A DNA stretch of 64,000 nucleotides from Siphonodentalium dalli (taxonomy: Eukaryota; Mollusca; Scaphopoda; Gadilida; Siphonodentaliidae): NCBI GenBank assembly GCA_032622095.1, contig CP136065.1:242831530-242895529 (forward strand), read 5' to 3'. A model generated the notes under the pieces. The model was not told the DNA's origin, did not search any database, and worked only from the letters and a program-made list of their open reading frames with translations. Made by a program: the position numbers and the translations under genes. How positions within the stretch are numbered: position 1 is the stretch's first letter; every line of letters begins with the position of its first letter. Below are positions 9,729 through 21,379 of this stretch, piece by piece.

Positions 9729-9969
9729 GTAAGTATACCTTACAAATTAGTTTTGTGAATGAAAACTTGGAGAGTCGTGGAAAATTCTGGCCACATATCT
9801 GCATGGGATATCCCGCTGTGTACGTAATAAGTCGCCTCAGCCAATCAGATTGCACATATATGAAAAATTTTATCTTTTTATAAACATCAACATTGTTTGT
9901 TGAAAAATCTACGGAATGCCAATTCGTTATGTGATCAGAACATAAAAATTGTCAATTTCAACAACTTTT

Positions 9970-10346
9970 ACTGGGAATATGGGTGGGGAAATGATTTGGC
10001 CAGCGCCTATAGGGGGGAGGGGGGTTATGCCCAAATTTTCAATTTCATTAAATGATTGGTGGGGAAATGATCTGGCCAGCGCCTATAAGGGGGGGGGGGT
10101 TATGCCCAAATATTCAATGTCATTAAATGATTGGTGGGGAGATGATCTGGCCAGCGCCTATAAGAGAGGGTTATGCCCAAATATTCAATGTCATTAAATG
10201 ATTGGTGGGGAAATGATCTGGCCAGTGCCTATAGGGGGAGTTATGCCCAAATTTTCAATTTCCTTAAATGATTGGTGGGGAAATGATCTGGCCAGCGCCT
10301 ATAGGGGGGGGGGGGGGGGGTTTATGCCCAAATTTTCAATTTCATT
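9970..10346 (+). repeat. ~70-bp tandem repeat with G runs
   Basis: Five units of 'aaatgatctggccagcgcc', then 'tata', a G run, 'ttatgcccaaa' and 'ttcaatttcattaaatgat'. G-run length varies up to 17 (10304-10320). The array runs directly into the N gap. Confidence 0.9.
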
Positions 10347-10446
10347 NNNNNNNNNNNNNNNNNNNNNNNNNNNNNNNNNNNNNNNNNNNNNNNNNNNNNN
10401 NNNNNNNNNNNNNNNNNNNNNNNNNNNNNNNNNNNNNNNNNNNNNN
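10347..10446. other. Assembly gap (100 N)
   Basis: Exactly 100 N, a conventional placeholder of unknown true length. It sits between two different G-run-rich tandem arrays, which probably caused the break. Confidence 0.98.
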
Positions 10447-11340
10447 TCATGATTAATTTTTGTCATATGTAGGTGTTGGGTGGGGGGGAAGATACTCAGG
10501 CCTGGGTATCTCCCCACCCACCCCAAATTCTTACTCTATCAAATTTTGCTCATATAAAGTTAATTTCTCGCCAATTCATGACTATATAAAGCAAATTAAG
10601 CAATAAAATCATACGTTTAATTTTTTCATATGAATGCGCTGGGTGGGGGGGGATGATACTCAGGCCTGGGTATCTCCCCCCCCCACCCCAAATTCTTACT
10701 CTATCAAATTTTGCTCATATAAAGTTAATTTCTCGCCATTTCATGACTATATAAAGCAAATTAAGCAATAAAATCATACGTTTAATTTTTGTCATATTAT
10801 GTAGGTGCTGGGTGGGGGGGGGGGGGGGGGATGGGGGGGAAGATACTCAGGCCTGGGTATTTCCACCCCCCCCCCCCACCCCAAATTCTTACTCTATCAA
10901 ATTTTGCTCATATAAAGTTAATTTCTCGCCATTTCATAACTATATAAAGCAAATTAAGCAATAAAATCGTACGTTTAATTTTTTCATATGAATGCGCTGG
11001 GTGGGGGGGATGATACTCAGGCCCGGGTATCTCCCCCCCCCCACCCCAAATTCTTACTCTATCAAATTTTGCTCATATAAAGTTAATTTCTCGCCATTTC
11101 ATGACTATATAAAGCAAATTAAGCAATAAAATCATACGTTTAATTTTTGTCATATGTAGGTGCTGGGTGGGGGGGGGGGGGGGATCGGCGGGAAGATACC
11201 CAGGCCTGGGTATTTCCACCCCCCCCCCACCCCAAATTCTTACTCTATCAAATTTTGCTCATATAAAGTTAATTTCTCGCCATTTCATGACTATATAAAG
11301 CAAATTAAACGATAGAATCATAAGGTAATATTTTGACATA
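10447..11340 (+). repeat. ~170-187-bp tandem repeat with G/C runs
   Basis: Five units share 'gatactcaggcctgggtat', a C run, 'accccaaattcttactc', 'tatcaaattttgctcatat' and 'gactatataaagcaaatta'. Period ranges from ~167 to ~187 bp because the homopolymer lengths differ. The facing G run and C run in each unit can fold back on each other. Confidence 0.9.
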
Positions 11341-11454
11341 TTTATGCCATTACTGGGTTAAGTTAAACTTCAAAATAACCACAAAAAAAAATAATAATAA
11401 TAGTTTTCTCGGCATTTCTTACCATAATAATATAAAATAAGTGAGGGAAAAAAA

Positions 11455-11575
11455 ATGTACGAGTGGGGGGGGAAGATACTCAGGGTGGGGGGGAAGATAC
11501 CCCGGGGTATGTTCCCCCGCGGGGGAAGATACCCAGGGGGGGGGGGAAGATATCGTGTTACACCGGTACGAATTT
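11455..11575 (+). repeat. Degenerate G-run block ending in TGTTACACCGG
   Basis: Three short 'ggggggaagatac' motifs followed by GTGTTACACCGG. The same arrangement closes the related block at 14050-14125, so TGTTACACCGG may be a shared element boundary. Confidence 0.6.
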
Positions 11576-11589
11576 GTATACTCGCCAAT

Positions 11590-12430
11590 TTTCATAAATT
11601 TTATATATATTCACCAAAAACTTATAAAAATATGTTTAGTGCATGCAATTACCATCAAACTCATACACGTTCTTCTCAAATGATACAATGAATCAAATAT
11701 TTGCGAATATCTGTCTGTGTTCTATATATAACTTTAAGTGTACAATCGAGATGGCACCAAGGCGGCCTAACAGGGGTAACTTTTTATGAGTAAGATAATG
11801 GTGCAGGTTAAAATTTTCTAAAGTGACGTTGTTGGTGTCAGGGGAGGGGCTATTTTTAGCCCAGATTTCGACAAAATTGATATATTATTATTCTCCATGA
11901 TACGAGGAATATAAACGTGTGATTTAAAGATGCGAAATTGGTGCCGTTTGGGTGAGAGATGGGGGGGGGATAATAACTATGATAAGAATTTGTTAGTTGC
12001 CGATTACCACCAAACTTATATCTAATCATCTCCATTATATAATGCATGCATCTACATGTAATAGACGTGGTTTAAATATGACAAAAGTGGCGCGGTTCAA
12101 GTCATGCATGAGGGGAGTTGCACCAAAGTTGATACAAATATATTTAGCACTAATTCCACCAAATTCATGCACGTTCTTCTCTAATGATATGATGAATTAA
12201 ATCACATTTGTGGTCGTTTGGGTCATGGATGGCGAGAGGAGATTCACTAGCATTTATAAGATTGTTCAATTCACCGATATCCAACAAAGTTATATATAGT
12301 CATCTCCCAGGCCATCTCCATGTCGTCCTAAGGAGTTTTTGGCATTCCAATTTCACAATCTCGACAAATGGTGACCGAATTAAGTCACTTGAACAATTAT
12401 ATCTTCTCAACTGTCATATTTATATGGGGA
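11590..12430 (+). repeat. Degenerate tandem repeats
   Basis: Diverged copies of 'ttaccaccaaactcata', 'cacgttcttctcaaatgat' and 'atgaatcaaat' recur around 11645, 12000, 12150 and 12270. Spacing is irregular and divergence is high. No coding is seen. From 12431 to 13380 there is no feature I can support. Confidence 0.5.
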
Positions 12431-13382
12431 TGTAAATCATGGCATTCCTATTATGATCTAGCAACACAGATACATAGAAGAAAGCATTAAAAGTATATTT
12501 ATATCAATCTATTTTAGAGATACATATATTCATTCAAACTGAGGGACCTTGAATCGTCAGAGCATTGCATATTAGAATGGCTCATGTATATATTATAACA
12601 TGATTGAGTCTGTCCCATTCAATATAGTTTCCACAAAAAAAGTTACAATTGCCAAGAGATATGGAAATGTAGAGCAGGCCTGTTCACAAATAGTGGTCAC
12701 AGTGTGCAGTCAATATGGTTACTTCTGAGATAAAGGAAAACGCAGTCCGTAGCACATGACTTTCCAGGATCCTCCAATAGTGACATCTGACAAGGGTATA
12801 TCTGCCCGATACAGAGGATTTCTTTCATTTTTTAGAACAGACTCATCGCCTAACAGTCATAAACAACTCAAAATCTCGCTGTGTCTGGCACATGTAGCTG
12901 CTATACTGGCATAACATCATTTCTTTTAAACTGAAAATGATTAGCCAGTATACATGTATAGCTCCAGAACAGAGGAGCACCTGGACATATCTTTAAAACA
13001 TCTGTATCTTCATGAAGATATGATAAACTAGATTGATTGATTGATTGATACATCTCTATGTAAAACACATTTGTCGTCTTATATTTTTTCAAACTAATGC
13101 GTTTATGATGTTCATGTTTCATGCTTTAAAGTCTGAAGTATACGCAGTTGTAAATAAATAAATACTTCTTTATTGGTGGGACGGATTAAACACAATAAAC
13201 AAAATGATAATCGCTCCGACCTGACAAGGTGAGCCACTACTTATATTCCATGTGTAAGAATCATGTTTTGTGATGCAATTTGGATCTACAATTTATGAGA
13301 ATACGTGTAACACTTTGAGAACAAGAGTATTCTCTATTCGCACCAAATATCCACAGAGGGTTTCACATGATCATGATTTTTT

Positions 13383-13640
13383 TGTATTGTAGGTATTGGG
13401 TTGGGGGGGGGGGGTATCCTGACCTGGACATCTCCCCCCCCCCCCCCACCCCAAACCCTGACTCAAACAACTTTTTCTCAGAAGAAGTCATTTCTCACCG
13501 TTTCATGACTATATACAGCAAAATAAGCGATAATACCATAAGATGATTTTTCTGTCATGTTGGTGCTGGGGGGGGGGGGGGATATTCTGACCTGGACATC
13601 TCCCCCCCCCCCCCCAATCCCAAACCCTGACTCAAACAAC
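13383..13640 (+). repeat. G/C-run tandem repeat related to 10.4-11.3 kb
   Basis: Two units with a G run, 'tatcctgacctggacatct', a C run, and 'ccaaaccctgactcaaaca'. This is the same architecture as 10447-11340 with diverged sequence. Confidence 0.85.
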
Positions 13641-13887
13641 TTTTTCTCAGAAGACCTAGATATTTGAAAAAAATGAAATTATGTAAAAACAAATTTAAAT
13701 CTGAAATGTCATTTTTCTGGCCATTTCAGGATCAAACAATTAAATGTGCCCCAATCCCAAACCCTGACTCAAACAACTTTTTCTCAGAAGACCTGGATAT
13801 TTGAAAAAAATGAAATTATGTAAAAACAAATTTAAATCTGAAATGTCATTTTTCTGGCCATTTCAGGATCAAACAATTAATTTTTAT
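13614..13887 (+). repeat. 137-bp tandem duplication
   Basis: 'ccaatcccaaaccctgact' through 'ggatcaaacaatta' occurs twice head-to-tail (13614-13750, 13751-13887) with only about one substitution, so it is recent. Confidence 0.9.
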
Positions 13888-14049
13888 GTGTGATAAAAAA
13901 AAAATTGTCACTTGGAAAACAAATATATTTTTATTAAATGAAAAAAAAAAAAAATTGTCACTTGAGAAAAACAGATTTAATCTCAAAAAACTATTTTCTG
14001 GCCATTTTGGGGTCAAACGATATCAAATGAGTAAAATAATTTTTTAGTC

Positions 14050-14125
14050 ATATATGGTGGGGGGAAAGATATCCAGGGTGGGGGGGGAGATATCCTTGGG
14101 GGGGGGGATGACGTGTTACACCGGC
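14050..14125 (+). repeat. G-run block ending in TGTTACACCGG
   Basis: 'gatatccaggg', G runs and 'gatatcc', then GTGTTACACCGG at ~14109-14120, paralogous to 11455-11575. Confidence 0.6.
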
Positions 14126-14199
14126 ATTTTTTAATGTATAAAACATTACATCGACCCCAATAGCTACACTGTCTGACAGCCAGATGAGGGCTTCATCAT

Positions 14200-14517
14200 T
14201 AGGACTGCAATGATACACTTTGTTACGATACGATACGTATCACGTTACATTACCAACAATACGATACATATCATGATACGCAAAAACCATGTTTTGCGAG
14301 GATTTTTGACCTAATTCTACTAAATTGCTAAAAAAAACAACACAGTAAATATGGGTTATTTTTGCTTTCAATGACCTAAAATTGTGATATTGGTGTATTG
14401 TGATACACTTCACACGATACGATACACATATCGTGTGTCTACTATAAATTCGTGTGAAAGCGTATCGCAATACAATATCAAAATCACAATGAATCGTTGC
14501 AGCTCTATTCATTGATC
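14200..14517. mobile_element. hAT-like MITE rich in CGATAC motifs
   Basis: Termini TAGGACTGCAATGAT and the inverted ATCGTTGCAGCTCTA resemble the 'GCTGCAACGATT' ends common in animal hAT MITEs. Flanks TTCATCAT (14192-14199) and TTCATTGA (14518-14525) share the first five bases, consistent with a decayed 8-bp target duplication. The interior has many 'acgatacgata' motifs in both orientations. No coding. Confidence 0.6.
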
Positions 14518-14688
14518 ATATACCTCATGCCCATGGTCAGGTCGGGCACACATCCTAAAGTTGATCAGGAAAAATGGGTTCCATAGCTTGTTTTGTCTAT
14601 CATACTCATAGCCCGATTGAGTTATGTACAGTACATTTTTAATGTGATTTACATGTACATGTCTGAATCGATTTTGAGCATACAGGTT

Positions 14689-14872
14689 CTCTCAGGTGCC
14701 TAATAATAGTGTCAGCACGATTATTAATTTTGGAGAAAATTCCCAATGATCATTATTATTTGGCATTGAGACATACATGTATATAGAGTGAAATTGCCAT
14801 CACTATTATTAATTTCAGCCTAAATCCCCACCCATCACTATTATTAGGCCATCACTATTAGGCACCTGAGAG
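14689..14872. mobile_element. 184-bp MITE, CTCTCAGGTGCC termini
   Basis: CTCTCAGGTGCCTAAT at the left end is repeated as its exact reverse complement at the right end, with ATTATTAGT-type subterminal sequence in both arms. A related sequence with 'ctctcaggctcc' and 'aataatagt' lies at ~36787-36895. Superfamily not assignable. Confidence 0.75.
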
Positions 14873-15090
14873 TACTGACTACTGAGGTAGTATTGTATGA
14901 TAGTATCACGAAAAGGCGCAAATAGAATTGGCTTTCATTAATTGTCTATATGTACAACGGAACAATAATTGAATAAACTCAACAACTCACCACGGGCAAG
15001 ATTAGCCTACTCTCGGGATCCAAATAAACATACCGCTATTAGATTTCAAGTAAAAATCCCCTCTATTCGGGGAGGTAAATTACATATATG

Positions 15091-15470
15091 TGTAAGGCCA
15101 AAAAATGAAGATGCTATGTTTCCGCACATCGACCGACCCTAAAAATAACCCGCCGACCCTTAACTTTTTATTGACTTTTTGAGAAAAAGTCAAAATTAAA
15201 AAAAAAAAACAACAAATTTTTACTTTTTTTACTTTTTTTTACCACTAATGCTCATAAATATTGATGATCATTAGTGTTCAAAATACATGGTTTCTAACAT
15301 ATCCCTGTCAAAAGTGACCATGAAGTGACTGCTGTCTCAAAAGCCCCAGGTGTGTGATAGGTTGTGGATTTTTGGGCATGCATTTGCAATTTTAATTTCC
15401 TGAGAGTGGATCTCATGCCTGCTTTATCATGCCTTGTTTGGGGCTTATGGACCGTCACATGGTGGGTGTG
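15091..15470 (-). mobile_element. Inverted partial copy of the 36.3-37.5 kb element
   Basis: Starts 'aaggccaaaaaatgaagat' and contains 'ctaaaaataacccgccgac'. It reads in reverse complement along 37200-37519, including 'ctgagagtggatctcatgc'. From 15471 to 15687 there is only TACATGTA-rich filler. Confidence 0.75.
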
Positions 15471-15687
15471 TATCTGTATATATACATGTATACAGGTTAT
15501 CACCACATATGTTGTAGAGTTATCTCTATGGGCGTAGCCACTAGCCAGGGTAGAGATTCCTGATATATGATCTAGCTACTAGTACATGTACATGTCTATA
15601 TAGTTTTTCACAATTTACGTAGATCCGTTCATTGCATGTTTATATGTTGAAATCAGCTGGAAACAAGATCTATAGACAGGGTCTGAC

Positions 15688-15792
15688 CACAGGCCCCTGG
15701 GAAAATTACTAAAATACCAATATACATGTACATGTAGACTACATTGGTATAGTCTATATTGGTATTTTAGTAATTTTCCCCAGGGGCCTGTG
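15688..15792. mobile_element. 105-bp foldback element
   Basis: CACAGGCCCCTGG...CCAGGGGCCTGTG with ~37-bp arms ('aaaattactaaaatacca' and its complement) around a short loop. TCTGAC lies immediately outside the left end (15682-15687) and two bases beyond the right end (15795-15800), a possible target duplication. Confidence 0.75.
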
Positions 15793-16580
15793 CATCTGAC
15801 AGGCAGGGAGAGTGTGTACATAGGCACTTAGCATTGGAACTGGGTTAATTATCTACATAGATGACTTGGAAAAAATTGATATTTTATGAAAGTAGAAGAT
15901 GTGAGCTTTATGTTCCGCACTGCTGTACAATTTGAAAGTGGTGTCAATACTATGGGAAAGACATGTAAACACTGTATCTTGACATTTTGACATTTTGAGG
16001 AAAAACAATTTAAAACTAATTTAATCCTATTATACTACTTAAACCGATGGTGAAGATGTTGTTTTTGGTGTTATTTATCAATGTCTATTTTCTAACTATT
16101 CCAATATCAAATGCCCAGGGTAACAGGTGTGTTCTGGCCATGTTGGGATGGACATTCTACATAATTATATGGTTTATATGTGTTTTTTTCATTTTATTAC
16201 TAATTTGGCGATAGTTGGTGCACCTACCGGTATCACAGAAAGTCGGCATTTCTCGATGCCAATTGTCATCATGGACGCCATTCTGAATTGTAAATTTAGC
16301 TCTAGGCGATATATCAGATATTGGATATGTTAATTTTAGAGGATATGATTATTATTGTTCTTCAAAATGGAATAAAAACCAACTTAGTCCAAATGTTTTT
16401 TAGGTCAAAACTTTTATTGACAAGACTATTTTGTCTTTTCACCATTTACACCTGACCTGGTGGTCTGTTCATGTTTTCCCCACATTTCGTCTTGTAACTC
16501 AGAGGCAGGTACATGTGTAGTTTTAATTAAACTGATTGTGTAATAAATTAAACAAATTTTTAGTACTCCAAGCAACTTAT

Positions 16581-16757
16581 ACAGTAATGCCCTAAATAAT
16601 CGACTCCTTAACCAGAGCAGAATTATGGGCAACTTTTCAGGATTTAGTCGGAAATATGGCTTGTTGCCTTTCATCGGAAAGCTGTCACTGACTAATCCTG
16701 AAAAGTTTCCCATAATTCTGCTCTGGTTAATGAGTCGATTATTTAGGGCATTACTGT
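16581..16757. mobile_element. Tc1/mariner-type foldback MITE
   Basis: Near-perfect palindrome: CAGTAATGCCCTAAATAATC at the left and its complement at the right, with TA on both sides (TACAGT...ACTGTA). A TA target and CAGT termini fit Tc1/mariner. Arms are ~75 bp. No coding capacity. From 15793 to 16580 no feature is seen. Confidence 0.75.
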
Positions 16758-16877
16758 ACGGTATGTATTGGTTGTGGTAAGTAATAGAATCTGATATCTA
16801 ACGCGTCTTTTGAAGAAATGATTCTGTTGTTGGAATCTGATGATAGGAAACCATTGAATCGGATAATGTATCTTTAA

Positions 16878-17188
16878 CCCTTTCAGTGCCAGGGGCCGAT
16901 CTGATCGGCCCTAATTTACGGTCTGTAAAATCGGCCCTAAAAAAAATAAAACATAATGTTTTTTGTTTTTTTTGTTTTTTTAGATTTTTGTTTTTTTTTG
17001 GGGTTGAATTCTTTTTGGGGTATGTTTAAGCATGCTATAGCGAATCTAAAAACAAACTGGATAAAACCTCAGGGGCATGTTATAACTCAAAACTATCACC
17101 AGGTATTCATAGTAATAATTTTGATGCCCATGAAAAATGTAAGATTCCCTGGCACTAAACCTACAAAATAAGTCTGGCACTGAAAGAG
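16878..17188. mobile_element. piggyBac-like MITE with TTAA target
   Basis: TTAA (16874-16877) and TTAA (17189-17192) flank termini CCCTTTCAGTGCCAG and its inverted partner (14 of 15 matching). TTAA targets with CCC-starting TIRs are the piggyBac signature. The interior has a small palindrome GGCCGATCTGATCGGCC and T-rich sequence. No transposase. Confidence 0.75.
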
Positions 17189-17611
17189 TTAAGTAAATAT
17201 CAGAATATTTTTTATTTATTTATTAGCCTGAATTTTCCAACTAATTATTGTTTTCAAGCATGCTATCATGCATCCACCCAGATGCCTTCGTTCTGTCACT
17301 GGTGGGTAGTTAAACTGAACTATGGAATTGAACTAACTGAGGTTCATCGACCAAACATATACATGTATATAGTGCCATACTCAACTGTTAATGACTATAA
17401 AAAATTACGATTTGAGTATATTTGAGAAAAAATAATGTGTTCCATTGATCAATATAAATGACTAAAATCCATGATGACAATGTGTAGCAAACTGGAAAAC
17501 CGTTCTATCATTTATTACATCCTTGTCAACAGAGACTATTATTCTCGCATGGATAAATAAGATCCAACGGAAACACCTTATCACATTCCAAAAATTATAG
17601 AAAAGCTGGCG

Positions 17612-17925
17612 AACCTTTGAAAACAATATACATCACCACAGTTACTTGACATAAAGCAGCATAAAGCCCCAAAAATAAGGTTTTTATCGAGTTTATAAAT
17701 CGGTATCCCTATAAAGAAGGCTATATACATCACCACAGTTACTTGACACAAAGCAGCATAAAGCCCCAAAAATAAGGTTTTTATCGAGTTTATAAATCGG
17801 TATCCCTATAAAGAAGCCTTCTTTATCCCTATAAAGAAGCCTTCTTTATAGGGATACCGATTTATAAACTCGATAAAAACCTTATTTTTGGGACTTTATG
17901 TCCAGTAACTGTGACATCACAAACA
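17612..17925. mobile_element. Foldback element with duplicated left arm
   Basis: A ~105-bp arm ('acatcaccacagttacttga' through 'ggtatccctataaagaag') occurs twice directly (17612-17719, 17722-17820) and then once inverted (to ~17925). The three arms can form alternative hairpins. From 17926 to 18799 no feature is supported. Confidence 0.8.
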
Positions 17926-18799
17926 TGGCTGTATAGAGAATGCACTAATATTTCCGAAAAACACACAAGCGCTGCCAACATCACTCAGAAGATTGGCTGA
18001 TTAGATAAATTTAACAGTAGCAATGAAACAATATAAAATTTATGCAAAAATATAACTAACAAAATGAGTGTTTTGGTGCTATATCGACGAATTCGCTCAA
18101 GAATAGTTTACATACATATACATGAAATTTGTCATGAATGTTGACATTGACTTATAAGTTATAAATAGATGGGAAACGACTGAGTCATTTGGGGTTAGCC
18201 AAAAAACATCGCTGCCGTAAACTTGCAGGCCTGAAAATTTGAGACGAACGACCGTTCAGTTCGCCTGGAGGTTTTCTAAAATTAAAATGAAAATGCCTCG
18301 AACGAAAAAAGGTTGTGCCAAAGTTTTATAAATGAAGGTCTCGTGATAACTAATTCTCACCTTAATTTGTGCTCAATCAAGTCCCCAACTTAGACAATCA
18401 AATTTATTATGGTAGTTCAATGTCAGAGTTGCCCATCTGTAGTTAATAATACCAGTTGTAGTGATTATAACATGAAGTTGTGTAAGTCTCCTGCTCAGAC
18501 CCATGTTATATGTGTGGGTCACCTATAAGCACAAACTGGGCAAATGAAAAATAGATTACACATAATAATTAATGTACTGCCTCCAAATGAGGAATCAGAC
18601 CATTGATTTTTGTGGATGGGTTTGAGTACATCACATGATGTATATAGGAATACTGGTGATGACAATGATATGAACAACAAACTTACCGGTACTGGAAAAT
18701 ACATATGGGGCAAAGAGTCAAAGCAGAAGTACATTGCTGTTATAAATGAAAATCTAATGAAAATTCAATAGATCAGTTCTGTGTCAAAATATCAGACGA

Positions 18800-18968
18800 A
18801 AATCAACTGTTTGTCTGATAATCATGAAATTTGTCATGAATGTTAATATTAATATGTAGATGGGAAGAAGTAATTTTGGGGTCATTCGGAAAAACACATG
18901 ACCGTCAGCAGCCATCTTGGATTTTACTCTTTGCATTACTAAATCCTTTGGCATAAGCTATAATCCGA
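18800..18968 (+). repeat. ~163-bp satellite unit, left part of insertion site
   Basis: Matches the satellite at 29.2 and 31.8 kb ('atcatgaaatttgtcatga', 'agcagccatcttggatttt', 'actctttgca', 'aaatcctttggca'). It is interrupted at the 'gctaca' stretch by the element starting at 18969; the continuation is at 23620. Confidence 0.85.
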
Positions 18969-19530
18969 GAGCCTGCTGGGTTCTATTTGCACAATCGCGT
19001 ATGAAAGGTTTGATGCCTCAGATTTGTTCCACCCCAGGAACGTTTAAAGAATTCCGATTTTCTTAAGTTCCGCATTCCTGGAGTTTAGGGGCCAGGGACC
19101 ACACAAAAACCCCAAAAATGACTTCTATTTGCACTTTTGAGTACAAAGCTGATTTTTATATTAGTAGTGCTCCAGCAATCACTGACCAATAATACACAAT
19201 TTCTGAAATGAAATTTCCTGGCGTTTTCATTTCAGAAGGGGGTTTTTGATAGTACCCCCAAAACCCCAAAAATCACTTCTATTTGCACTTTTGAGTACAA
19301 AGCTGATTTTTATATTAATAGTGCTCCAGCAATCACTGACCAATAATACACAATTTTTGAAACAAAATTTCCTGGCGTTCTCATTTCAGAAGGGGTTTTT
19401 GAATGTACCCCCAAAAAACCCCGCGAAAATTTACTTTTATTTTTCACACACTGTCGAATACAAAGCACAATTTTAAGGTGAATATAAATATACAAATCTA
19501 CTGACTACATACGTTCCCTAACTGCTGAAT

Positions 19531-19983
19531 ATGACCAAACAACCCAAATTTTCACGCGTTTCAGGAATTCGTTATTTTGGGGTAAAACAAAAATGCAGAA
19601 AAACATGTAAGAAAATGAAAATTTTAGTCCGGGAACCATGTCGGTCAAACATGCACACCCCGCAGGATTACACTTCATTCAATTTCGTAAGGATGTCTTC
19701 TCAAACTATTTCGACGTTAAAAGGTGACAGTGTATGTTCCGGGCAATATATATGTCGGCCATTTCCTGGAGTATACCCCACTCAACACACACATTTACTA
19801 CAAAAACCCATTGTTCTTGATTCCATGGCATATGCTTGTCATTTCATGCATAATTTGACTGAAAAAAAAAATCCAAAATGGAAGACAATATGGCAACCGG
19901 AAGTAACAAAAAGAGCATTTTACGTTTTTTTTTTTATTTCTAACTTTTTAACTCTTAAAACTAAATCTTCAGGTATCGAATAA
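19531..19983 (+). CDS. Hypothetical 150-codon frame inside the long-TIR element
   Basis: The longest non-repetitive open frame inside the 4.65-kb element. Basic N-terminus (FGVKQKCRKTCKKMKILVRE), cysteines, and a hydrophobic phenylalanine-rich C-terminus. It has no DDE/DDD catalytic pattern or zinc finger that I can recognise. The codons are AT-rich like their surroundings, so it may be fortuitous. Confidence 0.2.
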   Translation: MTKQPKFSRVSGIRYFGVKQKCRKTCKKMKILVREPCRSNMHTPQDYTSFNFVRMSSQTISTLKGDSVCSGQYICRPFPGVYPTQHTHLLQKPIVLDSMAYACHFMHNLTEKKNPKWKTIWQPEVTKRAFYVFFFISNFLTLKTKSSGIE

Positions 19984-19989
19984 ATATAA

Positions 19990-21310
19990 AGCCAATAAGT
20001 AGTGGTATATATTACATCATACAAGTTTCCAGAACCACCAACTTGTTTCAGAATACATCAAATGAGTGTCCCAAACCACCTAACGAGTGTACCAAACAAT
20101 ATACTGAGTCACCTACCTAGTATCCAAAACCAATCTATGAGTATCTCAATCCATATGTCTGGTGCCCCAAATTCAAATATTGTCCCGAGTAAAGCATGAT
20201 AAATAATCCACCCAACGAGTTTCCCAAACCACCAAGAAGTGCTCCAAACCATATGCAACTGGTTCCCAACCCACATAGATGGTCCCCGAGCCATGTACAT
20301 GTGTATCTGGTGTCCAAGCCCACATAATGTGTGTCACAAGCCATCTAAATTACCCTGATTACTGTCGCAACGATTGTTCCAAACCACAGCGCATGGTAGT
20401 GCCCGAAACAATTCAACTGACGTTCCAAACTACACAGGTTTTGTCCCAAACTACTAAAAATGAGTGTCTTTAACCATCCAACGAGTGATCCAAATGATAC
20501 AACGAGTGGGTCAATCCATCCAGTGATTACCCCAAACCACCATATTAGTGTCCCAAACAATCCAGCAAGTGTTCGAAAGGAAAAGAGTGTCCCATATGCA
20601 TAAAAACTAGCATCCCAGCCATCCGAGGAGAGTCCTATGTCACACAACAGGTGTCCCAAACCACCAACTTTCGTCTCAATCCATTCAACGTCCCAATCAT
20701 TCCACCATTCGTGTGTACCATATGCATATCTAGTGTCCAAAACCACCAAATTGGAGTCTCAAACTTTCCAATGGGTGGCACAAACAATTAAGTGGTGCCC
20801 CATATCATATGCACCTGATTCCCGACCTGCACAGATAGTCCTCCAAACCATGCGTCTGGTGTCCTACCCCCGCAATGAGTATCACAAGCCATCCAAGGAG
20901 TTTCTCAATTCACCCGATCAGTGTCGCAACCCTGCAACGATTGTTCAAAACCACAGTGCATGGTAGTGCCCCAAACAATGCAACTGGTGTCCCTAGCCAC
21001 ATAGGTTTGGCCCAAACTACATGTACATAGGGTTTGTTCCAAACTACCAAAATGAGCGTCCCTAACCATCAAACGAGTGCTCCAAATCATACGAGTGGGT
21101 CAATCCATCCAATGATTGCCCCAAACCACACAATGAGTGTCCCAAACCATCCAGCGAGTGTTCGAAAGGAAAAGTGTGTCTAATATGTACCCAATACCTC
21201 ACAACCAGAGTATCACGTCATCCGGGGAGAGTCCTATGTTATATAAACAGGTGTCTCAAACCACCAAAAGTCGTGTCAATCCATTCAATGGCCCAAACCA
21301 TTGAAAAAAT
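19990..21310 (+). repeat. 21-bp degenerate minisatellite with higher-order repeat
   Basis: Degenerate units of the type GTGTCCCAAACCACCYAACGA, roughly 60 in a row. A higher-order period of ~570-595 bp is visible: 'caacgattgttc', 'agtgttcgaaaggaaaa' and 'gagagtcctatgt' each recur once at that distance (for example 20568/21157 and 20628/21221). Confidence 0.85.
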
Positions 21311-21379
21311 CGACAAATTAGTGCCCCATTTGAGGCAATCTCATGTTGCATGGGATGGCCATTGGATGGGTATGAACAC

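Noticed and set aside
20345-20749. 134-codon minus-strand frame as a gene
   Set aside because: It is translation of the 21-bp minisatellite (period 7 residues), so it is open by periodicity.
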